Of a stretch of DNA of 64,000 nucleotides, positions 31,805 to 44,700 are shown piece after piece. The DNA comes from Eupeodes corollae (lineage: Eukaryota; Arthropoda; Insecta; Diptera; Syrphidae): NCBI RefSeq assembly GCF_945859685.1, contig NC_079147.1, positions 280,403,679 to 280,467,678 of the forward strand, read 5' to 3'. The stretch's first letter is position 1, and the number at the start of each line of letters is the position of its first letter. A program made the translations under genes and the position numbers. The notes beneath the pieces were generated by a model. That model was not told the origin of the DNA and did no database searches. It was given only the letters and a program-made list of their open reading frames with translations.

Positions 31805-34552
31805 TTCTATTGAGGCCCCTACCTACCTATAAATAAAAATCAAGGAAATTCGTGCTGCGGTAATGGAAAGTCGCCCCCACCCTCTTTTCAACGAGCACCT
31901 AGCGAAAATTCGGTCCATGTAACATGACATACGCATCAATGCTAAATTCGGCAACATTAGCCCGATATGCGCGCACGCCCCCACAGAAGAGAAAGACGAC
32001 AACACCAAAGATATGTTCTTCGAGCACCTAGACTAAACATATAAGCAGTGTCCTACCTACGATATTAAAATAGTCCTGGGCGATTTTAATGCCAAGCTAG
32101 GAAGGGAAGAAATCTTTGGTGGAATAATCGGGAAGAACAGCCTGCACGACAACACTTCCGACAACGGATTCAGGCTCATAGATTTTGATGCGGGGCGAAA
32201 CGTCATGGTAGCCAGTACGCGTTTTCCACACCTCAACATCCACAAAGGAACTTGGACTTCTCCAGATCAATCTACCGTCAACCAGATTGACCACATTGCG
32301 ATCGACTCCAGACACACTTCCAGCATCATGGATGTACGAACTCTCCGAGGAGCTTACATCGACTCGGACCACTACCTCGTTGTAGCAAAGGTAGCACTTC
32401 GGATTTCCAGACCCAAGGCAAAACAGGGAGGTGCTGGGAGAAGATACAACGTCGAACGGCTACAATCGCCAGAGATCGCCAAATCCTTTTCCGACCGAGT
32501 TACAAGTAACATCTCTCGAAGTTCTTTGCCGCCAACACAATGTATCGAAAACCAGTGGCAACATTGCCAAGATGCAATCAGAGAAGCCGCCTCTGGTGTG
32601 CTGGGTTTCAAACAGCCACCAACAAGGAACCCCTGGTTTGATGAGGAATGTCGGCAGGCAAATGCAGCCAAACAATAGGCACGCAAAGCGGCGCTGCATA
32701 AAAGGAGAGAGCATAAGAGGCGAGAGGAACGCCGACTTCTCAAAAGGAAAAAGAGAAGCGTGCGGTCGAAGATGTTGAGAGGTTTAAAAGCAGGAATGAA
32801 GTTCGAAGGTTTTATGAATAGGTGAAACGAAATTCATTGTTAGTAGTTACATAAACCTAGAACCGAAGGCTGCAAAGACGAAAGTGGAAACATCATAGTG
32901 GAACCGCAGTCAATGCTGAGGATATGGAAGGACCACTTCTGCAGACTGTATAACGGCGACGACGAACTGAATTCCGCTGTCAGGTAGGATGATCCATTCA
33001 ACATAGACGACGAAAGCCAACAATCCCGTCCTCCCGACTTAGACGAAGTAAAGATTGCCATATCTATGTTGAAGTCTAATAAAGCCGCTGGAGCAGATGG
33101 CTTGAATGCCGAGCTCTTTAAAGCAGCTGGGGATAAGCCGGTTAGGAGCATGCACCAACTTATCTGTAAGATATGGTCGGAAGAAAGCATGCCCGATGAA
33201 TGGAACCTCAGTATTGTTTGCCCGATCCTGAAAAAGGAGACCCTGTAAATAGCACCAACTATAGAGGAATCAGTCTACTTAACATCGCCTACAAAATCTT
33301 CTCTGCCGTAATATGTGAACGTCTAAAGCCCATCGTCAACAACCTGATAGGTCCTTATCAATGTGGTTTTAGACCAGTTGATCAAATATTCACATTACGA
33401 CAGATCCTGGAAAAAACCCAAGAACACCAAATCGACACCCACCATCTTTTCATCGATTTCAAGGCCGCATATACAGGGACGAGCTGTATAAAGCCATGTC
33501 TAGTTTTGACATCCCTGCCAAACTCGTCCGTTTGTGCAGGATGACCATGGAGAATTCACGCTGCTCCATAAAGGTTGGAAACAACTTAACAGAACCTTTC
33601 GATGTCAAAAAAGGTTTTAGACAAGGTGCTACGCTGTCATATGATTTTTTTTAAAATCGTGCTTGAAAGAATAGTGCAGAGCTCAAACGTCAACACTAGA
33701 GGCACTTTCAAAAGTCTGTCTAATTACTAGCATATGCTGAAGACATTGACATAATCGGAAGAACTCAGCGTGATGTATATGGGGCATTTGTGAGTATTGA
33801 GGCCGAGGCGGCAAAAATGGGTTTAACGGTTAATGAGGGCAAGACAAAGTAAATGCTGTCGTCAAGAAAGGACATACAACACCGACGTCTTTGTCAAAAC
33901 GTCACCATCGACAGACGTAACTTTGAGGTAGTCAAGGACTTCGTCTACCTAGGCTCCGCTGTAAACGCAGAAAACAACACCAGCGCTGAGATCAAACGCA
34001 GAATAACTCTTGCTAACCGCTGGTTCTTTGGACTAAGAAAGCAATTGAGTGGTAAAGTCCTCTCTCGAGGGACCAAAGTGTTGCTATATAAGACCCTTAT
34101 CATCCCCGTCCTGCTATACGGTGCAGAAGCATGGACCGTGACAAAAGCGAATAAAAGCACCTTGGGTCGCTTCGAGAGAAAAGTTCTTCGTGTGATCTAC
34201 GGTCCCGTATGCATCGAAGGCGAGTGGAGGAGAAGATGGAACGACGAGCCGTACGGGCTGTACAGCGACGTAGACTTAGCCAGAAGGGTAAAAGTCCAAC
34301 GACTAAGATGGCTGGGTCACGTAGAGCGCATGGAAACCAATGCTCCGGCCCGGAAAGTCTTCGATTCCAAACCCACAGGACAGCGCAGTAGAGAAAGACT
34401 GCTGATCAGGTGGCGCGCACAAGTGGAAAGTGACCTCACCCAACTTGAAGCGCGAAACTGGAGACATCTAGCTAGAGACCGAGCTAGATGGAGACGTTTG
34501 TTGGGTGAGGCCCTAGTTCACACAGGACTGTAGCGCCACCTTAAGTAAGTAA
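31805..34552 (+). mobile_element. LINE-D copy 2: RTE-like retrotransposon, inactive
   Basis: The second LINE-D copy, plus strand, very similar to the copy at 20641-23780 but in opposite orientation. Endonuclease text runs from about 31950 (with KIVLGDFNAKLGREEIFG near 32070, then 32205-32678: NVMVASTRFPHLNIHKGTW, VNQIDHIAIDSRH). RT pieces follow: 33066-33248 (SNKAAGADGLNAELFKAAGD) and 33200-33544 (NYRGISLLNIAYKIF, HLFIDFKAAY). The catalytic motif near 33735 reads AYAEDIDII, so the first Asp of YADD is lost. 33853-34533 is an intact 226-codon C-terminal tail (VQRLRWLGHVERME). The 3' end is GGACTGTAGCGCCACC followed by AAGT repeats (34540-34555), as in RTE elements that end in short tandem repeats. 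Confidence 0.87.
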
Positions 34553-34555
34553 GTA

Positions 34556-35433
34556 ACATGACATGGCCTTGGTTACTGTTTTAATCAAAATGGTTTGAGG
34601 AAGGTACCATTAGAACACAGTTAAATATTTTTGCCTGCACACGATCCACATTACACAATGGATTAGAAGGACAGTTCTTAGAACTCCTTAAAATTCCCAC
34701 CATGCAACTATCTCTGAAACCTAAACCTTCGTACTTTTACAAGGTGACTGCTTTGCCATAACTATTATAATAAGAATTAAAATAAAACGTTTAATTTTTT
34801 TAAGGATAATAAGCATACCTTTTATGTATTTAATTTATTGTTATAATATTTTGTTAAATTTTTTACATTTTTTTATACTTCTAAATTGCGTTATTAATGA
34901 TAAACAATTAATATCTCTGTACAGTGTACAACCGTGAAAACCGAAACACTAAATGTTTTGTTTTATTTTTGTTTTAATTATTATAAATTATTTAAAAACC
35001 ATAAATTTATAATGTATTTATCAAATTTCAATAAATTCAAGATCATTAGTAAAAAACAAACATTATTTTATATAATTATGCTTTTTATATCATAATTTTG
35101 TTTTAAATATTACTTTTTATTATTTCAAATATTTACAAACGTTTATTATTAAAGTTAAATTTCTTATTTTTGTACGTTTATTTTTAATAATAATTCTGTT
35201 TTTTATTTTTGTTTTCTTTTTTTCTCTGTCTAAACGTATATTCATAAAAATATACTAAGCTTAAAACTTATTTTTTTTCTTTACTACACATTTCACTTAT
35301 ATAATTAAAAATACTTAAAAATGATTAGCAAAATTTACACGTTAACGAATTTATCATCGATTATTTTTCTTTATATACTATATATATATAAGTTTATAAA
35401 TACAAATATATTATAATAATAATAATATTAAAA
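34556..35433 (-). promoter_or_regulatory. E(bx) 3' flank with candidate polyadenylation signals
   Basis: AT-rich DNA after the E(bx) stop codon. On the minus strand AATAAA occurs at 35183-35178, about 250 nt past the stop, and again near 34838. Either could end the mRNA. A short TAA/AAT repeat lies just after the stop (35410-35430). No other gene is seen before the end of LINE-D copy 2. Confidence 0.4.
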
Positions 35434-35799
35434 TTATTTCACATTGCATGAAGCACTTGCCACGGTTTCTCGAAAGTTTTTTATTTTTTGAACAAAATAT
35501 CCTTCAACGCTTTCCGCACATTTATAAAATGCAGATTCTTTAGGATTATAATAGCGGCAGTTATCAAATATTTTTGTCATATCTCCAATAAACTCGGACA
35601 ATTTTGTGTATATCTGAGCATTTATTTTCTTTTCAATCTTTTTTAAATCTGCAAATAAAATAATTTGTATAAACAAAACGACTTCAAAGGGAGATAGTTA
35701 TATGAAAATATTACCCATTGGCTCTTTTATAACTTTATAATAGTCCGGTGCTTCTTCCGGATCAACCGGTTCCATAAAAGGCCACGCATTTTTGTGATT
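35434..35799 (-). CDS. E(bx): E(bx) last two exons: bromodomain and stop
   Basis: Exon 35799-35715 encodes NHKNAWPFMEPVDPEEAPDY and YKVIKEPM. Exon 35648-35434 encodes DLKKIEKKINAQIYTKLSEF, then KIFDNCRYYNPKESAFYKCA, and a short tail ending in CNVK-stop. This is a complete bromodomain: WPF shelf, PDYY and PM.L in the ZA loop, and the acetyl-lysine-binding Asn of CRYYNP. The intron between them is 66 nt. Confidence 0.95.
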
Positions 35800-38700
35800 C
35801 TATAACAAAAATAGAAAACCAAACATTTTCAAAATTAAGAGATGCTTTAAAGACTAACAATTAAGTGTTTCGTAAATTCATACCTGCATTTGTTTCATAA
35901 GTTTTTTTAATTCCTCAAATTCATTACTGGTAAGGCTTTTCATGTTTGCCATATTGATGTCATTGTTACGTTGACAATCGGGGCATATATACTCATCGAT
36001 AAATTCAGCTTCGCTTTGGACAATTCCAACACAACGGCCATGGAACCAGTCCTGGCATTTATCGCAGCATATATAAAACTGCGATTCGTCGTACGGCTGT
36101 TTACATGAACAATATAATTCTTGAGTATCTCTAGCACGACGACACTCTTCACAAATAAATTCAGACAACTTTTTCGAAGCCTCTTCGGTAATATCAACGC
36201 ATTCACCATGAAACCAATTGCTACATAAATCACAACCAACGTAAAATCTAGTAATTAAAAAAAATATATATATTTTAGAACAAAACAATCAAAATAGATG
36301 GCGTTGAGTGTGATTGATACTTACTTAGTATCATCATAAGGAGTTTTGCATATACAATACAACTTTTCACGTTTTTTCGACAACCCGGGGAATTTTGAGC
36401 CTTTCTTCGGTTTGGTTGATGTTTGAATTTCTTGATGGGTGTTGCGAGGCGATTGTCTATAAAATAAAAACAAAATCAATTTCAATTTCAATAGAGATGA
36501 AAACGTTTTGAAAAATAAAAATGACATACTCATCTGATTCGGATTTGACATTATTAAAGCTTCTATGTTCATATTCTTGAAGGTCTGGCATCGCAGCTGC
36601 AATTTCTTTCTGAATTTCAATGTGTAATACTCTCTCTAGAATTGCCCTCTTCTTTAATATATCTTTTTTCAATAATTCTTTATGTCGATTCAATCGCTGA
36701 AAATAAAATAACATAGTTTATTTATATAATAAGTTTTTTATTTAATACGTTTTTTATTTATACACTGAGTTACAAAAAAAGTGGCGCAGTGATACTTTTT
36801 GATGTGTTGTTATTATTTTGATAATATACCGCTATGTTTTTGAAGAGATTATTTTTTTTGTTTAACTGTATATTTGTGTGTATGTTTGCATATTGTTTTT
36901 CAATTTCCCTCATCACATTAATGCATTAAGTGCATTATATTAAGGAAAGCCGCAACTTTATCCTTTTTTATAATAGACGCGAGTTATAAATTTTAGTTTC
37001 CGTGATTCCGTAAATCTTGTAATTTATGGGTTTATTAACCGTTTTTGAGTCATTTTTGTGAAAAAATGCAAATAACGGCAGAAGAAGTGTCCAGGGCGCT
37101 GGCTTTGGTGGTTATGATCGGAAAACCGGAGACGACGGTAAGAAGAGCCATTCAAAGGTACAGGGAAACCAACTCCTGCAACCGGTGGAAAGGCTCAGGT
37201 CCCCCAGAGCAAAATATGCAAAGGATGATCGATATTTGGTGCTTCAAACCATTCGAGATCGTCACCAAATAGCGGTTGAGCTCTCTCACAGACTTCGATC
37301 CGTTAGAGTAGAGGTGTGAGTGCTCAAACTGTGAGGAGGCGATTAGTGGAGAGTGGCCTAAGAGCAAGAAGACCTGCTCGTGAACCAAGACTCACGTTAC
37401 AGCACAAGCGACGTCGGTTGAAATTTGCTCAACTTCACCGAGATTGGTCCGAGGCCGACTGGAGTAGCATTCTTTTCACTGATGAGTCCAGGAAGGTTCT
37501 ATCATAGTGTGGGTGGAAATTTCCATCAACGGAAAAACCGAGCTGTGCATCGTGGAAGGATTGGTAAACTCCAGTTACTACATCAACAACATTCTGGAAG
37601 AATCTGTGGTTCCTTCGCACCATTTATTGGAGACAATTTCTTGCTAATGCAGGATAATGCTAGACCACAGGTTGCTAGGTGCGTTACCGACTACTTACAA
37701 GAAGTGGAAATCGATGTAATGGCTTGGCCTGCGACGAGCCCAGATATGAATCCCATCGAAAACGTTTGGGATCTACTGGGAAAAATGATAAGGAGGCGAC
37801 CCGCTTTTCCAGAAACACTCAATGGGCTGAGATCTGCCCTAGTGGAGGAATAGGAACATTTGAATGATACAATCGTAACAAACCTTATCCAAGGGATGCC
37901 CAGGCGAATAAAAGCTTTATTAGATGTTCGTAGAGGCAATACGCACTATTGAAAATGTGAAGTTATGAAGTGTTTACGTATTTTCCTTAATTTATGGTTT
38001 ATTTCTAAGTTCTTACTATTTTTTCGTTTTTTTTTTACATGAATGACTTACTTTTATGATAATAAACAAAACTTTACCAGAAAAACATTAATTTGTTTAA
38101 GTTACTTCAAAATGTTGCAAAATTTCAAGGTGCGCCACTTTTTTTGTAACTCAGTGTACATTAACTTGGCCCGAACGCCTAAGAGAGGGTAAGTAAGTAT
38201 AAATAGAAATCTTTCGTAAAAGAAGAACGAGTCTATGGTCATTAGTGACTGTTGAAAGCTTTGGCGGAGAATGAATATCAGCAACTTAATTGCGTAAGTG
38301 CAAATCAAAGAAAAATTTGGTGGTAGCACACACAAGTTGTTGTTGTTTCATTCTAAATTTTCAAGCAGCTGCCTTAAACTGCGAGTATAAAATTTCATAC
38401 AAAAACTTCCTTAGAATTGTAAAAATTAAAAAATCTTGACCCGTGTCAACTCTTTCGCCTCATCTCCCTCCTCATACGAATCCAATCGAAATCGTTGGCT
38501 TATGAAAAAGAGAGGAGATAATAAGAGGAACGTGAATAAAACAACAACAATTACTTGTGTGTGCTTAGAAAAATGCTAATCGGTTCAGTATAGTTCGATA
38601 GAACGAAAAAACCTGTAATTGGCTTACAACTTTCATGTGGGTGCGGTGGCGTAGTGCACTAGCTCCTCACACGCTAGATCGCTTGTTCAAGCCCAGTTCA

Positions 38701-41700
38701 GGCAAAAGTTCTTCAAAAATTAAATTCAACATAAAAAGCGATTAAGCACCACTAAAAGGAGTCTGATGATCGGGTTGGTCCCCGTGAAATAGCTATAACT
38801 CCAGCCTATGAACTTGGTGGTAGCACACACAAGTTGTTGTTGTTTCATTCTAAATTTTCAATCGAAAAATGTATTGTATAGCTTCAATTCCTAAAAAGTA
38901 AGATTTATGATGGTAAGAACAGTAAGTTTTTAGCAACCAAAAATATGAATCGTTCAATTTTGACAACGAAAGCCAAAAATCCCTTCGCCGACTTTGATGA
39001 AGTAAAGATTGCTATACCTATGATTAAGTCTTAAGTCAGTCTCCGTAACCTCGCATACAAAATCTTCTCCGCCGTTATATGTGAACATCTTAAATAGATT
39101 GTCAACAACCTGAGAGGTCCTGTAAGGACTGTACAGCGACGTAAACTTAGCCAGAAAGATAAACCTCTAACGCCTGAGATGACTGGGCGCATTGAAACCA
39201 ATGCTCCCGCCCGGAAATTCTTCGAATCCACGCCCTGAGAAAATCGCAGCAGAGGAAGGTAGCGGAACAGTTGGTGTGCACCAGTGGAAAGTTACCTCAC
39301 CGAACTTGGAGTGCGCAACTGGAGTCACCTAGCTAAGGACCAAGCTAGATGGAAGATTTTTTGGGTCAGGCTCTAGTTTACACAGGATGAGTTGGCCTTG
39401 TTAATAAAATAATCAAAATGAACTCGAAAACTTAACTGCGTTTCGAAAATAATCTAGGGCACGATTAAAAGGCAACGTCTTGGAGAGGAGACTATGAATT
39501 CAAAAGGTAAGATTTAATAGCTAGGCAACATTGAGTTCTAAGAAATGTTTGAGACACCTTAAATGAAATAATTATTTTTGAGTAAGATAGAATAGGTTTG
39601 ACCTTTATTATTTGTATGTCATCACCGTAGATAGAATATAGATTAATCATTTATGACATAAATAACGTCATTGATGGTTAAGAGAAAAAACATCAATCAA
39701 AGCTAAAGTTAAGATCAGGAATTGAAAACCTAAAGACAATTCTGTATTGGCGGTTTCTAGGTATGATCTGAGTCATGAAATAAAATAGTGTGGAAGATCA
39801 AGAGCGTTAAGTTAAAGACAAATAACTTGGTTTCTAGTTTTTTATCAAAAAATTATCCGGACCAGTCGAGAAATCATCTTTTAGTAGGCTTAACTTGTAT
39901 ATCATCCTTTATTTCGATTAAGGTGATGGAGGTACATTAAGTAATCGAACAAATCATGTTCAGGTTCTTTAAGATGTTTACTATACAATTGACTGAAGAA
40001 TGACACAACAGGTTTTTAATAACTTGATAATCCAGCGCATGTTATACTCAATAGTAAAGAAATTTGTGACCTTGTTAAGGTTGGAAGAGAACGTCTTAGG
40101 TTTTTTTTGGTCCCGTCTGTACAGATGGAGGCTTGACAAGAAGATATAACCACGAATATTGTACGAGCTGTATAGCGACAGTGATCTTGTGAAAGGAGTT
40201 AAAGTCCAATGAATTAGATGGTTGGGTCATGTAAGTCTTCGAATGAATCCAACTAGAGACTTAGCTGACTGGAGACGAATGTTGATTGAGGTCAAGAACC
40301 GGCCCGTACTTTAGCGCCGCCATCTGGGACTGGAAATCGAGTTGATTTTCAAAAGTTGGAAAACTTGATCCCCTATGGAAGTTGGGATGGCCTTTACAAT
40401 ACCTCCACGTGGTGACCCCAGATTGATACGTTAATGGACTGCTGTATCTAAGAACCTGGTTATTGTCTCCATACGACAGATAATTGTATCTGAATAAAGC
40501 TGATGGTTTATGTAGTTAGTTTGTTAAGTATATTTGAGGTAACTCCTGAGCTTTGATGGTCACAAGGACTCTCGTACATTGTACATAGCAATCCAGTTAA
40601 TTAAAATCCTTTCGCAACAAATGAATGTAATTGCTAACTGGCAATGTTAAAGTGATAATATTAAAAAGATTATATCGAAAATGTAGAATAAAGATTAAAA
40701 GGGTGTATATGGGTGCAGTTAGGCCCAGATACTTCATCGATATCTCTTCTTTAGAGTTTTCGTCGCTTAATTAATGCACAATTTAAAGACACTTCTCAAA
40801 TACTATATTTCGATATCACGGGATGTGTTTCACCCGGTAAGTTGACAAGGAAGTAGGCCCAGAGTCTTCTTACGACACGCATTGGAATGTCCCTTCGGGA
40901 GCATGCCAAGTAATGAAAGTAGCAAATCAGTATATAGATACAAAAAACCCTCTACCAATGGGTCTGGTAGTGCATGGCCAACGAAGTAGGTAGCGAGATG
41001 GAAGTATATAACAACTTTATTTATTCAAAAATAAGAACCGGCTTTCTCCTATCATTATGAATAAGTTGTAATAATATGGAAACCTTGCGAACCAGCTCGT
41101 TCAGAGTGGTGGGTTTTCCGCCGTCGAATTTAACCCAAATCAAGTTGGTGTCGACGTTAATACTTGCCTATTCTGTTAGCATCATCTTAAGTAAGTTAGC
41201 TAACAAATTGATAGAAATGTCTGCGATCCGATATACATACATTTAAATACAAAAATTCATAAAAAGTTAAACTTACATTAAGCTGTGCAGCAGTTCTCTT
41301 TTTCTCATTGTCATGTTTGGCTTTGTTTTCATTCGAAGCACCAACTAAAGATGTATTATTATTGCCATTTTCAGATTTTCCGGCAGCAAATGCACCAAAA
41401 GACAAACATAAATTCTTCGATTTTGATGGTGTTGTTTCATCGTCGTCCTTTATTTTGCTACTGTTTCTTTTTCTACTACTAGGTGCATGGACCACTTGTT
41501 GCGTCGGCGTCGTCGTCGTCGTTGGAGTAAAAATATTTACATTTGAAATAATATTTGCAGGGGTTGATGCATTTGTTGTTGTCGTTGTTGCTGTGGTTGT
41601 GTTATTTGACGGTTGATCTGATTTCATTTGGCGTTCCTGGTATCGTTGCAAGTTTATTAGTTTTTCTTCTATTTCTGGATTGAGATTTTCTTGTTTGAGA

Positions 41701-44700
41701 GCATTTTTTATTGCTTAAATGATAAATATACAAACAAAAATATATTTATTATTAAAATGGACGTGTCAAATAACCAAAAAAAAAAGAAACAAAATTGATA
41801 ATTGTATGTTGCAAAAATGCATGATAATAATTGATTTTGCGAGTGTCAAAGTTAAATTTAAAGTAAGAATCACATTTTAAAAATAAAGAAACGTTTTCGA
41901 AATATGAAAACTCACTTTGTTGTATATAATCGGGAGTTATAACAAAAGATTGATTATTATCCAGGTTTAAGGTTGACACAATTTTCGCAACATCTTTTTG
42001 TATTTTTCCTGGAGTATTATGTTTGTTTTGTTTTGACTCGATTTGATTTGGATATATTTCGGGTTTGATTTCATTACTCTGCTTTTTAATTTGAACCAAG
42101 CCTTCACTTGAATTCCTTTCAATGGAATCAATACGGTCCTAAAAACAAAAATTACAAACGTATTGAGTTTTTTTTTTGATGAGTTACTTTTTGTTTCAAA
42201 AATTTTAATTAAAAATACAAAAAAAAAATAATTATCATAATTTTATGTTTACCTAAACAACTTTTCTCATCATAAGATGCCGATAATACCAAAATCAGAA
42301 ATATTTTATTATAACTATGGTTAGATACACAAGTTTGAACTTTAGTAAGAGGAATTAGGTTTTCAACACAAACAATTATGCATAAATACATTGATACTTG
42401 TGGACATATTGTTCTTATTTTTATTACAAAATCAGTTAATATAAAATTATTTCAAAGAAGCTTTTCTACATTTTCTATTAATTAAGGTTACTCTTTATCT
42501 AAGATACACATTTTACTCACCTTAAAGTTTTGTTTTAACTTTTCACGCTGTTCACGAGAATGTTATGTATGTTTTTATTGTATGATCTTAATGTTATTTA
42601 ATAATCTGTGAAACTTAAATTAAAAGATATAATTTTTGTACAATGCTTAGAACGAACTTTGCAAATATTTTTATACAGCGTTCACAATCATAACCTAAAA
42701 ACGTGTCAATTTAATGCAAACATTTCATTTTTTAAGAGCACAGTTTCGAATACATTTTATTTCGTTATCGATTTTTTTTTGCGAAAATGTAATGTTACTT
42801 GTCCAAAAGTTATTGTTAATATTTTAAATGATAAAATGAAAAGGATGAGAATTTATTGTACATTTAACTTATTTTATCATTGGTATTAAACAAGCGTTAT
42901 TCTATACAAATAATATGCATAGGGCCAGATGCGATTTAGAAGAAAATTATTATGACCGTAATTAAGGTGCCATTTATAGTTTTAAAAGATGTCATATATT
43001 ATTCACTTATATTATATTTAAATTATTGTTAAATAGCCCGAGTTGTGTTATTTGAAAGTAGTGTGACACAAGGCGGAAATAGTTTCTATTGGGACAAAAT
43101 ATTTAAGTTACAAATCTCAGAACATGGTTTTAATCCTTTTAACAATTTTGTCAGGTTACTTTAGTAAAAATTAATAAAATGTCGTCTCTGACTTTTAGTA
43201 TTTTACTAGTTATCAATGGTCTTAAATAATTTAATAGCTTGTTAATTTTTAAAAAAATTTAAAGAATTGCTAACTAGTAAGATGCTAAGCCGTTAAAAAT
43301 ACTTTTTTTTTAAATTTTACACCTATTCCCTATCCCAGTTATTATCATATCTAAGTTTACATTAATACATATTGATTTGGATATATTTATATAGACTTAT
43401 TCCCACTTTTTCATACAAAAATCAATGCGATGACTTAAGGGGGTCATTTTTGTTTCATAAATTGCTAGTTTAATATGTCTAGAATTCGGTAGTAAAGGGA
43501 TTTTTCAAAATTCGAAATCCATGGAAAAATATGGGGTAAAGTATCTTACATACATCGGCATACATGTATGAAATTACGAGCTATTTATCAGTAATCATCT
43601 TAAATGAAGGTTTTGAAGGTAATTTCAAATTTATATTGGTTATGGGATGCCCTATAGGCCGCTAAGCCAATACTTATGTTGAGAAACGTGATGAAAAGCG
43701 AATATCACGTTCTGAGCGAGTAAGTGAGGCCGTTAAACAAGCCAGAATTGATTCAAGAGCTGAACAATCTACTTTAAAAGAGTTTCAAGAAGATGAGGAA
43801 GGAATACTCTATAGACGAGGCATCGCCCATTGAAAAGTAAGTTGAAATTTTCATAGTTAGGACTTGAAACTTTAAACGAGTTTTTCTCAAAACTGTGTTT
43901 TTCAAACATACCTCCATCTTATCTCAAAAACGGATTGACCGAATGACTGGAAACTTGATGGGTTGGATTCATCACATGTAAACGCATGGAAGGAACTATC
44001 GACAAGCAAAAATTCCAAAAAAATTTCTTTTTTTATGGCAAAAAACAAAAAACGCAAAATTTGGTATATTTATTTGATGGTAGTTCATTCCATGCATTTA
44101 GGCTCACAGATAAAAACGCCGTTTACTTTTTTTGTTTTAGATAAGCCAATCAGCCGGAATCGTTGAGGAAGCGCGAGCCCATTGTTTCGAGGTGAAGTTG
44201 TTCACACCGGTGTTAACTCATGTTCTTTACAATATTTTTAATTCAAATTTTATATTTATACTGTCGAACTATGTTAATAAATGAAAATAAACTTAATAAA
44301 GTTGTATCTATTTACTGGTCGTAAAAAAAAATCCTAAAAATTCCTTGAAATACAGGCCGTCACATGGGATGACCCCCTTAAAAGTCCGATCATAAAATGC
44401 TGCATGTATCTCCTTAATGTGTACAATACGATGATTGAAAATAATCAGCCCTATCATGAATGAAATTGTAATCGAAAATTTTTACGATTCCCGAAAAACT
44501 GTATCATGAAATCCGTTCGTAATGCAAAATTGTATGAGATTTTCCACTACGAACGGATTTCATGATACAGTTTTTCGGGATTACGATGGAATTCATGATA
44601 GGGCTGAATATGAAAAAGTACATTTTCTTTAATAGCTTTCCATAGTGATACTGTAGTGCTTCGTCAAGGACGAATCCGTTTGTATGCCTTATTCTACATA

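Noticed and set aside
38637..38710. A genuine tRNA gene
   Set aside because: A-box- and B-box-like sequences are present but no acceptor stem or cloverleaf closes. It fits a SINE head better.
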